Shown here piece by piece: positions 1 through 6,766 of a DNA stretch of 26,327 nt (the stretch's first letter is position 1; each line of letters opens with the position of its first letter). Both the position numbers and the translations under genes were made by a program. This stretch comes from Dehalococcoidia bacterium UBA1141 (GTDB taxonomy: Bacteria; Chloroflexota; Dehalococcoidia; Lucifugimonadales; UBA3495). The notes below the pieces were generated by a model. It saw nothing but the letters and a program-made list of their open reading frames with translations, made no database searches and was not told the DNA's origin. The DNA is taken from the NCBI GenBank assembly GCA_002311385.1, contig DCAE01000082.1:3384-29710 (forward strand), in the 5' to 3' direction.

Positions 1-132
1 CTGCTCGTGGTAGAGGGCTTGGGAATCTCCGCTTCCAATCATGGCGACCCCGGCTTGGTCCAGCATGCGCACTTGCTGGATGTACTCCTGAATATTGGTG
101 CTGACTATGGCCATACCCAGTTTCACAGCCAA
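1..132 (-). CDS. Luciferase-like monooxygenase (LLM class flavin/F420 oxidoreductase), N-terminal part only
   Basis: Only the first 44 codons lie in the window; the gene runs off the left edge. The translation begins LAVKLGMAIVSTNIQEYIQQ and continues to a GDSQALYHEQ stretch. This matches the first beta strand, first helix and second strand of the TIM-barrel LLM family, in which a GDSQ.LY segment near residue 40 is common. A TTG at 130-132 is chosen as start because a perfect AGGAGG (141-146, complement) lies 8 nt upstream; a GTG at 124-126 and an ATG at 112-114 are less well spaced. Members oxidise small organic substrates using reduced FMN or F420; the substrate cannot be told. A second LLM gene lies at 9449-10402. 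Confidence 0.75.
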   Translation of the reverse strand, partial: MAVKLGMAIVSTNIQEYIQQVRMLDQAGVAMIGSGDSQALYHEQ

Positions 133-189
133 GTTACCAACCTCCTGAGTCTTCGACTATAACCTGTAATCGGACGGCACCCGTTCCTG

Positions 190-350
190 CCCAATCCGCT
201 CCTGCCAAATCCGATGACCCTCAATCCGTTCGTGGTGAGCTTGTCGAATCATCTGCGATATGCCCAATCCGTTCGTGCCAAGTTCGGTACACCCAACCCG
301 CTCCTGCCAAATACGATGATACCCAACCTGTTCGCCCTGAGCTTGTCGAA
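190..350. repeat. Two degenerate 59-nt direct repeats
   Basis: Copies at 190-248 and 292-350 have the same length and differ at roughly nine or ten positions. Each starts CCCAA.CCGCTCCTGCCAAA and ends in GAGCTTGTCGAA. The segment between them (about 268-285) holds another partial copy of the CCCAATCCGTTCGTGCCAA part. The stretch 133-460 has no gene; it consists of these decayed units and the palindrome at 330-397. Confidence 0.75.
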
Positions 351-397
351 GGGTCTATCTCCTCGCAGATAGACCCTTCGACAAGCTCAGGGCGAAC
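330..397. repeat. Perfect 31-bp inverted repeat (REP/MITE-like palindrome)
   Basis: Arms at 330-360 and 367-397 are exactly complementary around a 6-nt spacer (CCTCGC). The core CCCTTCGACAAGCTCAGGGC is a dispersed palindromic repeat that I recall from many environmental bacterial genomes. A degenerate half-copy occurs near 230-260. It lies between the 5' end of the LLM gene and the 3' end of the NIPSNAP gene. As a transcript it would form a very stable hairpin, but no T-run follows on either strand, so it is called a repeat rather than a terminator. Confidence 0.85.
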
Positions 398-460
398 TGA
401 ATTTCCTAAATTGGTGCCTTCAACGGAAGCACCAAATTGGTTGCCTCATAAACTTGTTGG

Positions 461-772
461 CTAGCGGGAGGCAGGCACCTTCAGCACCGATTCCATGGGC
501 TCGACTTGGATTCGGGCCAAGTGGGTGCGGGCATGGTCCATTACGGCGTTCCAATCGGCGGAGCCGTAGAATGCCGCTTCCTTCACCGTCACGTCTTCGG
601 CATTGGCGAATGAACGAATCCAGATGAACTGGTTCTTGTCCAGGTTGACCCAGGCATCCTCTACCTTGATGCCGTTGTCAGCCATAATGCCCACCAATTT
701 GTCGTTGAATAGATTAATCCAGTCGTCCATCATTCCCTTGTTGACAGTGTAGGTGCGAAGCTGGTAAATCAT
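461..772 (-). CDS. NIPSNAP-family protein
   Basis: A complete 103-residue protein. The start MIYQLRTYTVNKGMMDDWIN and the later FIWIRSF and AFYGSADW segments match the NIPSNAP family, a dimeric alpha/beta ferredoxin-like barrel: MIYELRTY at the N-terminus, an F.W.R.F strand, then FY.S.EW. One domain covers the whole protein and there is no signal peptide. The ATG is supported by AAGGAG 7 nt upstream. The family's biochemical role is unclear; bacterial members often sit beside catabolic oxidoreductases, as here, and may act as small-ligand-binding or monooxygenase-like proteins. It is transcribed away from the AhpD-like gene at 1044 across a 271-nt gap. Confidence 0.85.
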   Translation of the reverse strand: MIYQLRTYTVNKGMMDDWINLFNDKLVGIMADNGIKVEDAWVNLDKNQFIWIRSFANAEDVTVKEAAFYGSADWNAVMDHARTHLARIQVEPMESVLKVPASR

Positions 773-1030
773 AGAGGCTCTCCTTTCGATTCTGTTTGAC
801 CGAGTCGGTTAGGGAATTGTTACCGGTTGTTAGACAGCCTGACCCTTAATTGAAACGAGACGTGAGACGAGACGTTTACGGAGACGAGATGTTTAGGGAG
901 CCAGTATAACGGTGGGTGAGGACACGGGCAAGGTGTCCTTGACCTTCCGGATTTGAGCAGAAGAACCGTATATTTTGTATGAGCATATTAAGCCCGAAAG
1001 GCTTTAGAATTTATCGGAGTTAGAATCAAC

Positions 1031-1036
1031 AGGAGG
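1031..1036 (+). promoter_or_regulatory. Ribosome binding site deciding a GTG start
   Basis: A perfect AGGAGG lies 7 nt before the GTG at 1044-1046. It fixes the start of the first AhpD-like selenoprotein gene. Confidence 0.8.
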
Positions 1037-1043
1037 AAGCACC

Positions 1044-1691
1044 GTGTCATACGTCAGGACCATCCCTTACGAAGAGGCCACCGGGGAACTTAAAGAAGTC
1101 TACGATAATATGCTTGAGAGCCGGGGCTTCATTCCCAACGTTCAAGCGGTTTCCAGCATACGCCCTCGCATTATGCAAACCCTGGCCGACCACATTGGGT
1201 CCGTGATGCGCAGCGAGTCGGGCCTGACCCCGGCTGAACGGGAAATGATTGCCACGGTGGTTTCCGCAGTCAACAAGTGCCAGTATTGAACTCTTGCCCA
1301 TGCAACGGCGTTGCATAACGCAGACCCCGATTCTCAACTGGCCGAACAGGTTGGCGATGATTACCACAATGCCAATCTCACCCATAAACAAGTGGCCATG
1401 TTGGAGTTCGCCGAGTCTTTGACTCTGGATCCGGGCAATACCAAAGGCGCTTACGTTGAAGAGCTAAAGAATGTGGGTTGGGCCGACGCTGATATCGTGG
1501 ACATCGTCCACATCACCTGCCTGTTCAACTACATGGACCGGCTGGCCGACGGTTTGGGCGCTGAGTTGGACTCGGATAGGGGATGGGAGTCCATGTTCGA
1601 GAAGCTCTCGTTCAAGGACGATTCAACGGCCAAGGAATTTGCCAAGATTGCTAAAGCTCCCAGTCCTCAAGCCACGGTCTCTGGGGATTAA
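1044..1691 (+). CDS. AhpD-like peroxidase-related selenoprotein (CxxU), TGA read through at 1287-1289
   Basis: The reading frame is open from GTG 1044 to TAA 1691 except for one TGA at codon 82. Reading the TGA as selenocysteine gives a 215-residue protein continuous with the AhpD/CMD-fold peroxidase-related family. It has an N-terminal helix pair, ..LTPAEREMIATVVSAVNK, then C79-Q-Y-U82-T-L-A-H86, and a second half ending FNYMDRLADGLGAE. The family motif is CxxCxxxH, so Sec replaces the second Cys (equivalent to Cys133 of mycobacterial AhpD). A SECIS-like hairpin follows at 1300-1316. AhpD-like enzymes reduce peroxides through this redox pair in the cytoplasm; AhpD-like selenoproteins are known from bacterial selenoproteome surveys. 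The downstream half has no ribosome binding site of its own, which argues against two genes. A simple nonsense mutation is the alternative, but the hairpin and the second case at 6767-7375 make it unlikely. Confidence 0.88.
1287..1316 (+). promoter_or_regulatory. Sec UGA codon and SECIS-like hairpin
   Basis: The TGA is at 1287-1289. After 10 nt comes a perfect 7-bp stem, ATGCAAC (1300-1306) with GTTGCAT (1310-1316), and a 3-nt loop GGC. The loop starts 17 nt after the TGA. Bacterial SECIS elements lie just inside the coding region with the apical loop roughly 16-37 nt from UGA and a G in the first loop positions; this one fits. Confidence 0.8.
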
Positions 1692-1727
1692 TCTCAGCAG
1701 GCCGACAATCTAAATAAATGGCTTCGC

Positions 1728-1763
1728 AAAAAAAGGAGCGGGATTATATCCCGCTCCTTTTTT
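1728..1763. terminator. Bidirectional Rho-independent terminator
   Basis: Perfect 10-bp stem GGAGCGGGAT (1735-1744) / ATCCCGCTCC (1748-1757), loop TAT, with A7 before and T6 after. It ends the selenoprotein gene (stop at 1691) and could also work for the opposite strand. Confidence 0.93.
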
Positions 1764-1773
1764 AGGTTAGGCT

Positions 1774-1994
1774 CAAAGGTCTTAGCAATATTGTCATTCT
1801 GAGTGAAGAGAAGAATCCTTACGCCGAGCCACGAGATTCTTCGTCGCTCCACTCCTCAGAATGACAGTTTTTACGGAAGACCCAGCGTATGAGCTTTGCC
1901 CCAAAGGTCTCGGCAACATTGTCATTCTGAGTAAAGCGAAGAATCTTTACGCCTGAAACTACCGATTCTTCGTTGCTTCGCTCCTCCGAATCAC
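1774..1994. repeat. Two tandem copies of a dispersed palindromic repeat
   Basis: Copy 1 starts at 1774 and copy 2 at 1902 (period 128). Each begins CAAAGGTCT..GCAA.ATTG and then has an imperfect inverted repeat: GTCATTCTGAG...GAAGAATC facing GATTCTTCG...CTCAGAATGAC (1793-1865, and 1921-1994 more decayed). Elements of this CATTCTGAG/CTCAGAATG type are MITE-like and common in environmental Chloroflexota; no transposase is present. The 371-nt stretch 1692-2062 holds only the terminator and these repeats. Confidence 0.8.
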
Positions 1995-2062
1995 GAATTT
2001 AGGGTAAGGCCGATTTTTTGCTTTTTACTAATCTAATGGTCGTTAGGATCTAATTTCAGGGT

Positions 2063-3610
2063 TTAGATCCAGCCGGCGACCCTTTCCCCAATCATAATTG
2101 CAGTGGCGTTGGTATTGGCCCGTATAACATTGGGTGCGATGGAAAGGTCGGCCACCGTTAGCCCGCTTATTCCCTTGACCCGGCCATATTGGTCCACTAC
2201 CGCCATGGGGTCCGAGTCGGGGCCCATCTTGCAGGTTCCGCAGGTGTGCTGGGCGGTGCTGATGTTTTGGTTTAGCCATGCGTCCAGCGTTTCATCGGAC
2301 ACCAGGTCTTGTTCCGTGGGCTCCGCCCAATGATCAACTATGGACTGTAATGCTGGGTGCTCCAGCAAACGCTGACAAATCCGCACTGCTTCCCGGCACC
2401 TTTCCAGGTCTCGTGGGTCTTCCAAGTAACGGTAGGCCAGTTTGGGCTTATCTGTGGGATCGCTTGAGGCCAAGCGTAGTTCGCCGGTGCTATAGGCCAG
2501 TTCCAAGATGCAGGTTAATCTAACTCCCAATTCCTGGGATTTCCAGGCTCCACCCAGGGGGTCTCCTGTCTTGGGCCCACCGTAATTGCCCGGGAAGATT
2601 TGCATGTCATTGCGCAGCGATGAGCCTTCTGCGGTGTAGCGGAGACCCGCCTGCATCCGGGGGCCATTAACGTCCAAATGGACGCCCTCTTTGACGGCAA
2701 GCTCAACCGTGATTAGCGGGTGGTCGCGCAGGTTTTGTCCAACACCGGCAACGTCGCGGACCACCGGAATTCCCATCTCGCGCAGGTGCTCGGCAGGGCC
2801 CACTCCGGAAAGCAAGAGCAACTGTGGAGAGGCGATTCCCCCAGCGGCTAGGACGACCTGCTCACCGTCCACAACAAACCTCTCGCCGTCGCTCTCTACT
2901 TCCACTCCGGTCACTCGATCGCTATTGAAGAGAACACGCCGGGTCAGTACGTTGGCCTTCACTGTCAGATTTAGCCGATGCCGCGCCGGGTCAAGGTAGG
3001 TCAAGGCAGTGTTCATGCGAACACCGCCGACGGTGTTGACCGGCACGGGGCCCACGCCTGTGGAGTCCGGGTTGTTCATGTCCGGGTCTTCACGGTATCC
3101 GGCCGCTACGCAGGCCTCAACGAATGCCGATTGATAGGGTTTCCAGTCTTGCCGCCGGTCCCGGCGGACGGGAATTGGGCCGTCAGTGCCATGAAAGTCG
3201 TCACGGATGTCCGCATCGGTCTCCAACTTTCTGAAAAAGGGCAGCACGTTAACGAATGACCATTGGTCGTTGCCCATTTCGGCCCATGAATCGTAGTCTT
3301 CCGGGACGCCCCGCAAGAGCACTTGCCCGTTGACGGCGCTGGAGCCGCCCACTACCTTGCCCCTAGCCACTTGCAGAGGGGAAGTTTGACCCACTGCTCC
3401 CGACGCTTGGTAAGCCCAGTTATGGGTGGAGTCCAAAGAAGCAGCGTCTTGGTTATAGCCGTTCTTAAGCTCGTCGGGCAGGTGCTCAAAATTGGGGTAA
3501 TCCGCCCCCACTTCCAGGAGCAGTACCGACCGTTTGGAGTCTTCCGATAGCCGTGATGCCAGGACGCAGCCTGCCGAGCCAGCGCCTACTATTATTACGT
3601 CGTATTTCAT
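2063..3610 (-). CDS. GMC-family FAD oxidoreductase (choline dehydrogenase-like), paralogue 1
   Basis: A 515-residue glucose-methanol-choline oxidoreductase. It has the FAD-binding Rossmann motif GAGSAG at residues 9-14, GMC signature 1 around RGKVVGGSSAVNGQVLLRG, signature 2 GGIASPQLLLLSGVGP, and the C-terminal catalytic His (about 455, in QHTCGTCKMG) with an Asn about 44 residues later (RANTNATAIMIGE). The family oxidises primary or secondary alcohols and passes electrons to O2 or another acceptor; the substrate is unknown. The start is ATG 3608-3610, preceded by AGGAAG; upstream in-frame codons are not GMC-like. It is divergent from, and near-equal in length to, the gene at 3876. No signal peptide is visible, so it is probably cytoplasmic. 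Confidence 0.92.
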   Translation of the reverse strand: MKYDVIIVGAGSAGCVLASRLSEDSKRSVLLLEVGADYPNFEHLPDELKNGYNQDAASLDSTHNWAYQASGAVGQTSPLQVARGKVVGGSSAVNGQVLLRGVPEDYDSWAEMGNDQWSFVNVLPFFRKLETDADIRDDFHGTDGPIPVRRDRRQDWKPYQSAFVEACVAAGYREDPDMNNPDSTGVGPVPVNTVGGVRMNTALTYLDPARHRLNLTVKANVLTRRVLFNSDRVTGVEVESDGERFVVDGEQVVLAAGGIASPQLLLLSGVGPAEHLREMGIPVVRDVAGVGQNLRDHPLITVELAVKEGVHLDVNGPRMQAGLRYTAEGSSLRNDMQIFPGNYGGPKTGDPLGGAWKSQELGVRLTCILELAYSTGELRLASSDPTDKPKLAYRYLEDPRDLERCREAVRICQRLLEHPALQSIVDHWAEPTEQDLVSDETLDAWLNQNISTAQHTCGTCKMGPDSDPMAVVDQYGRVKGISGLTVADLSIAPNVIRANTNATAIMIGERVAGWI

Positions 3611-3717
3611 ATGTACTTCCTGCCGCGTATTTGGTGGCAACGCTCTTTGCCCAGGCTCTGTGCCCAGGCTCTTTGCCATAGAACTGGCCAAAGGTTGAGT
3701 TATTTCCATCGACATGC

Positions 3718-3748
3718 ATTTTAGCTTCCGGCCTCGCAGTGTTGTCAA
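3718..3748 (-). promoter_or_regulatory. Candidate sigma-70 promoter for the minus-strand GMC gene
   Basis: On the minus strand TTGACA (3743-3748) is followed after 19 nt by TAAAAT (3718-3723). The spacer is longer than ideal. The -35 sits inside the short inverted repeat TGTTG-T-CAACA (3740-3750), which could also be an operator between the divergent genes. Confidence 0.35.
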
Positions 3749-3778
3749 CAATCCTAATGTTAAGGCTAACGGGCGAAG

Positions 3779-3807
3779 TTGACATGCCAAATACGCGGCT
3801 TTAACAT
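3779..3807 (+). promoter_or_regulatory. Candidate sigma-70 promoter for the plus-strand GMC gene
   Basis: TTGACA (3779-3784), 17-nt spacer, TAACAT (3802-3807). The -35 is perfect, the -10 matches 4 of 6. It would give a leader of about 60 nt before the TTG start at 3876. Confidence 0.5.
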
Positions 3808-3875
3808 CCAAGCCTAATTTGGATCAAAGGGCTTGCGGTCCAGGTCGGGACTCGCAGCCACATAGGAGGGATACC

Positions 3876-5426
3876 TTGAAGTATGACACGATAGTCGTTG
3901 GAGCAGGTTCTGCGGGTTCAATCGTAGCGTCCAGACTCAGCGAAGACCCGAATCACTCGGTGCTTTTGCTGGAGGCCGGTCCCGATTATCCCGACTTTGA
4001 GCACCTGCCCGAAGAGGTCAAATTCGGTTACGCCACCGCCACCGACATCATGACCAGCGACCACAACTGGCAGTTCGTGGGCAAGGCAACCGATACCTCG
4101 CCACCGATGATGGTCCCCAGGGGTAAAGTCACCGGAGGGTCCAGTGCCATCAACGGCCAGGTATTCCTTCGTGGAGTGCCAGAGGATTATGACTCTTGGG
4201 CTGCCATGGGAAACGACGAATGGTCATTCCCCAAACTGATTCAGTCCTTTAGAAAAATCGAAGCGGACCCGGATTTTCCCGATGACGACTTCCATAGCTC
4301 GGAAGGAGCGATAGTTGTTCGGCGCTTCAAGCCGGACGAAATGAACCGGGACCAAACAGCCTTCTACCAGGCTTGCCGGGATGCCGGATTCGCCGATAGC
4401 CCCGACCACAACGCTCCGGACGCCAGCGGCGTGGGACCCGTGCCCCTGAATAACCCCAACGGCATCCGGTTCAGCACGGCATTAGGCTACCTGAACCCTG
4501 CCCGCCACCGGCTGAACCTGACCATCAAACCCAACTGCGTCACCCGCAAGATAATCTTCGAGGGCAAGCGCGCCGTGGGAGTCGAAGTGGAGAGCGGAGG
4601 CGAGCGTTTTACTGTGGAGGCTGAAGAGATAATCTTGAGCAGCGGAGCCATCGGCTCACCCCACATCATGCTATTATCCGGCGTCGGACCGGCTGCCCAC
4701 CTCCAGGAAATGGGAATTCCGGTGGTTCACGACCTGCCTGGCGTGGGCCAGAACCTGCGGGACCACCCTATGGTCTATACCACCTGGAAGACTAAGCCCG
4801 ATTACCCCCTAGACGGTTTCGCTGCCAGGGTCCAGACCATACTCCGGTGGACTGCCCAGGGTTCGGATGTTCGGAACGACCTTTTGATATTCATGCAGTC
4901 ATACGCGACCGATCGCAACTACCGTGGTGTCGGTGACCTACCGCCGTTGGGAATCAGGATGCTGGGTTCTCTGGAATTGCAGCTAAGCGCCGGAGAACTG
5001 AAGCTGACGTCCACAGACCCTGATGAGCAACCATCTCTAGAGTACCGTTATTTTGAGCATGAAGAAGACCTGCGAAGGATGCGGGAAGCCGTGCGACTGT
5101 GTGTAACTCTGGGCGAAAATGACAGTTTCAAAGACATAATTGAAACCCGGATAGAGCCCACGGAGGAGGAATTGTCCTCCGACGATGCGTTGGATGCCTA
5201 TATGAAGCGGGAGGCAACCACCGGGCAGCACATCTCGGGCACCTGCAAGATGGGACCGTCTTCGGACAATATGGCGGTGGTGAATCAATTCGGCAAGGTG
5301 CACGGTATGGAGAACCTGCGAATCGTGGACGCTTCCATAATGCCCGACTGCATCCGGGCCAACACCAATGTGACCACCATGATGATAGGCGAGAAGGTCT
5401 CGGAGTTTATCCGCGAAGGCAAGTAG
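3876..5426 (+). CDS. GMC-family FAD oxidoreductase (choline dehydrogenase-like), paralogue 2
   Basis: A 516-residue paralogue of the divergent gene at 2063-3610, aligned along its length: same KYD..VVGAGSAG start, same RGVPEDYDSWA.MGN block, same GVGPVP and ARHRLNLT segments. Signatures RGKVTGGSSAINGQVFLRG and GAIGSPHIMLLSGVGP are intact, as are catalytic His about 452 (GQHISGTCKMG) and Asn about 496 (RANTNVTTMMIGE). The start is TTG 3876-3878, because AGGAGG (3864-3869) lies 6 nt upstream and the paralogue begins at the same residue; a TTG at 3819 has no family similarity behind it. It probably forms an operon with the hydratase (5529) and cupin (6358). Substrate unknown. Confidence 0.92.
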   Translation: MKYDTIVVGAGSAGSIVASRLSEDPNHSVLLLEAGPDYPDFEHLPEEVKFGYATATDIMTSDHNWQFVGKATDTSPPMMVPRGKVTGGSSAINGQVFLRGVPEDYDSWAAMGNDEWSFPKLIQSFRKIEADPDFPDDDFHSSEGAIVVRRFKPDEMNRDQTAFYQACRDAGFADSPDHNAPDASGVGPVPLNNPNGIRFSTALGYLNPARHRLNLTIKPNCVTRKIIFEGKRAVGVEVESGGERFTVEAEEIILSSGAIGSPHIMLLSGVGPAAHLQEMGIPVVHDLPGVGQNLRDHPMVYTTWKTKPDYPLDGFAARVQTILRWTAQGSDVRNDLLIFMQSYATDRNYRGVGDLPPLGIRMLGSLELQLSAGELKLTSTDPDEQPSLEYRYFEHEEDLRRMREAVRLCVTLGENDSFKDIIETRIEPTEEELSSDDALDAYMKREATTGQHISGTCKMGPSSDNMAVVNQFGKVHGMENLRIVDASIMPDCIRANTNVTTMMIGEKVSEFIREGK

Positions 5427-5468
5427 GCGACCGGGTACAACAAGGCAACCACCTCAATGCACCAAGAT

Positions 5469-5552
5469 ATGAACAGGGAAACGAACCGGGAGACACACCG
5501 AGAAACGAACTGAGAAATGAACTGAGAAATGAACCGAGAAATCAACCAAGAA
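5469..5552 (+). repeat. 12-bp tandem repeat running into the hydratase coding region
   Basis: About seven units of the type GAAAYSAACYGA (for example GAAACGAACTGA, GAAATGAACTGA, GAAATGAACCGA, GAAATCAACCAA). The period is a multiple of three, so all units share the frame of the downstream gene and read as (M/T/I)-N-(R/Q/stop)-E. An ATG at 5469 is in frame but blocked by TGA at 5511-5513 and 5523-5525. The array supplies the first residues of the hydratase. Confidence 0.85.
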
Positions 5553-6305
5553 ATCCTGCAGCAGGTTATTAAGTGCTTTCGCACCGGGACGGCCGCCAGC
5601 CCGTTTGGGGCTTCAAAGTTGACCGATACCGATGCCTACGCAGTCCAATACGAGCTTATAGAACGCCTCAAAAGCCAAGGTGAGGTGGTCCGCGGGCATA
5701 AGGTAGCCTTGACCACCCAGGCTGCTCGCGCCCACTTGGGCGTGGACGAGCCGTGCTATGGTCACATCCTAGACACGCGCGTGTACGCCAACGGGGCGGA
5801 CGTGCCTTTGGCCGAATTGGTTGATCCTCACTGCGAGGCAGAGATTGCCTTCATGCTGGGCGAAGACCTTAAAGGCCCCGGGGTTACTCCAGCCCAGGTC
5901 ATGGCCGCCGTACGGGGGGTGTTGCCCGCCATCGAACTGGTTGACCTCAAGGTTCAGGGAGACGGAATAAAGGCTGCGGACGTTATCGCCCACCAAGCTT
6001 TGCACGGAGGGGTGATTATCGGCTCCCGGTTGATTGATCTGGCGGGGGTCGATCTGCAGTACGAGGGCGTCACCGTGGAGTACAACGGTCAACTGGCAGG
6101 GACGGGCACGGGGGCGGAGGTTATGGGGAACCCAATCAACCCCATCGTCTGGCTGGCGAATAAGATGGCCGAGCTGGACGACTATCTAAAAGCCGGCGAA
6201 ATCATCATCTCCGGTTCCGTTGTGATTCCTGTGCGTGTCAAAGCAGGCGACCACATCAACATCACCTTTACCCGCCTAGGGAGCGTAGGCGCTACTTTTA
6301 CTTAG
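5529..6305 (+). CDS. 2-oxopent-4-enoate hydratase-like protein (MhpD/FAH superfamily)
   Basis: A 258-residue protein matching the 2-keto-4-pentenoate hydratase / 2-oxo-hepta-3-ene-1,7-dioate hydratase family. It has GHKVALTT near 56-63, the metal-ligand pair E103-x-E105 in HCEAEIAFMLG, a third acidic ligand E136 in LPAIELVD, and a C-terminal strand set with AGEIIISGSV. Family members add water to 2-oxo-4-enoates in aromatic meta-cleavage pathways, using Mg2+ or Mn2+; some relatives are decarboxylases. The start is uncertain: ATG 5529 lies in a 12-bp tandem repeat with no clear ribosome binding site, and residues 1-9 are repeat-encoded. It follows a GMC gene by 102 nt and precedes a cupin by 52 nt, suggesting one catabolic transcript. 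Confidence 0.87.
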   Translation: MNREINQEILQQVIKCFRTGTAASPFGASKLTDTDAYAVQYELIERLKSQGEVVRGHKVALTTQAARAHLGVDEPCYGHILDTRVYANGADVPLAELVDPHCEAEIAFMLGEDLKGPGVTPAQVMAAVRGVLPAIELVDLKVQGDGIKAADVIAHQALHGGVIIGSRLIDLAGVDLQYEGVTVEYNGQLAGTGTGAEVMGNPINPIVWLANKMAELDDYLKAGEIIISGSVVIPVRVKAGDHINITFTRLGSVGATFT

Positions 6306-6357
6306 ACCAAACTATTAACAGTAAGAATTAACAATATAAATCTTGAGAGGTTACGGA

Positions 6358-6696
6358 ATGGCTTCAATCAGGCTTTATTCAGGCGATGACGGCGAATCTC
6401 ATATCGAGGAAATAAACCCCGGCACTCATCCGGACTGGACTGCTCTTCACGGGGTTACGGAGATGCAATTCCGGTCGATGGAGCCCGGATTTTTCAGTGA
6501 CTGGCACGTGGCTCCCAGACGGCAGTATCTCATCACCCTTTCCGGCGAGGCGGAGATTGGTCTGGGAGACGGCACGGTCCACAAGATAGGGCCCGGAGAC
6601 GTCAACTTGGCTGAAGACCTCACCGGTCACGGCCACACCACACGGGTCGTTGGTAGCGTGCCCAGAGTCGTCGCGATAGTACACCTTCAACATTAG
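6358..6696 (+). CDS. Small cupin-domain protein
   Basis: A 112-residue single-domain beta-barrel protein. The segment FSDWHVAPRRQYLITLSGEA matches cupin motif 1 in outline, and IGPGDVNLAEDLTGHGHTTR matches motif 2 (PGD...D..GHGH), as in small DUF-type cupins. Potential metal ligands are the His residues of motif 1 and of GHGH. The ATG at 6358 is chosen because GAGAGG (6345-6350) lies 7 nt upstream; an upstream TTG at 6343 overlaps that site. Function is unknown: such cupins can be isomerases, dioxygenase-like enzymes or ligand sensors. Position after the hydratase suggests a role in the same pathway. Transcription ends at the hairpin 6711-6755. Confidence 0.8.
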   Translation: MASIRLYSGDDGESHIEEINPGTHPDWTALHGVTEMQFRSMEPGFFSDWHVAPRRQYLITLSGEAEIGLGDGTVHKIGPGDVNLAEDLTGHGHTTRVVGSVPRVVAIVHLQH

Positions 6697-6710
6697 CGAT
6701 TTGGCGTTGG

Positions 6711-6755
6711 TTGAAAACCGGTTGAGGCGCTGATGGCGTCTCGGCCGGTTTTCAA
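6711..6755. terminator. Long hairpin between convergent genes
   Basis: Outer stem TTGAAAACCGG (6711-6721) / CCGGTTTTCAA (6745-6755), 11 perfect bp. An inner stem GAGGCGC / GCGTCTC has one G-T wobble. A T-rich stretch follows on the plus strand. It sits between the cupin stop and the end of the second AhpD-like gene and likely terminates both. Confidence 0.8.
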
Positions 6756-6766
6756 TTTCTGGCTAA

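Noticed and set aside
170..397. Repeats as a CRISPR array
   Set aside because: Copies are few, degenerate and 59 nt long, without regular spacers or cas genes.
1287..1289. TGA read as Trp by genome-wide code change
   Set aside because: Several genes here (methyltransferase at 13170, epoxide hydrolase at 14470, MFS at 13195) use TGA as a proper stop at the expected protein end, and Trp would not fit the AhpD motif.
1300..1316. The hairpin after the first TGA as a transcription terminator
   Set aside because: It lies within coding sequence and is not followed by a T-run; the real terminator is at 1728-1763.
5511..5525. In-frame TGAs upstream of the hydratase as selenocysteine codons
   Set aside because: They lie in a 12-bp repeat where other units have CGA, with no SECIS-type hairpin and no redox motif.
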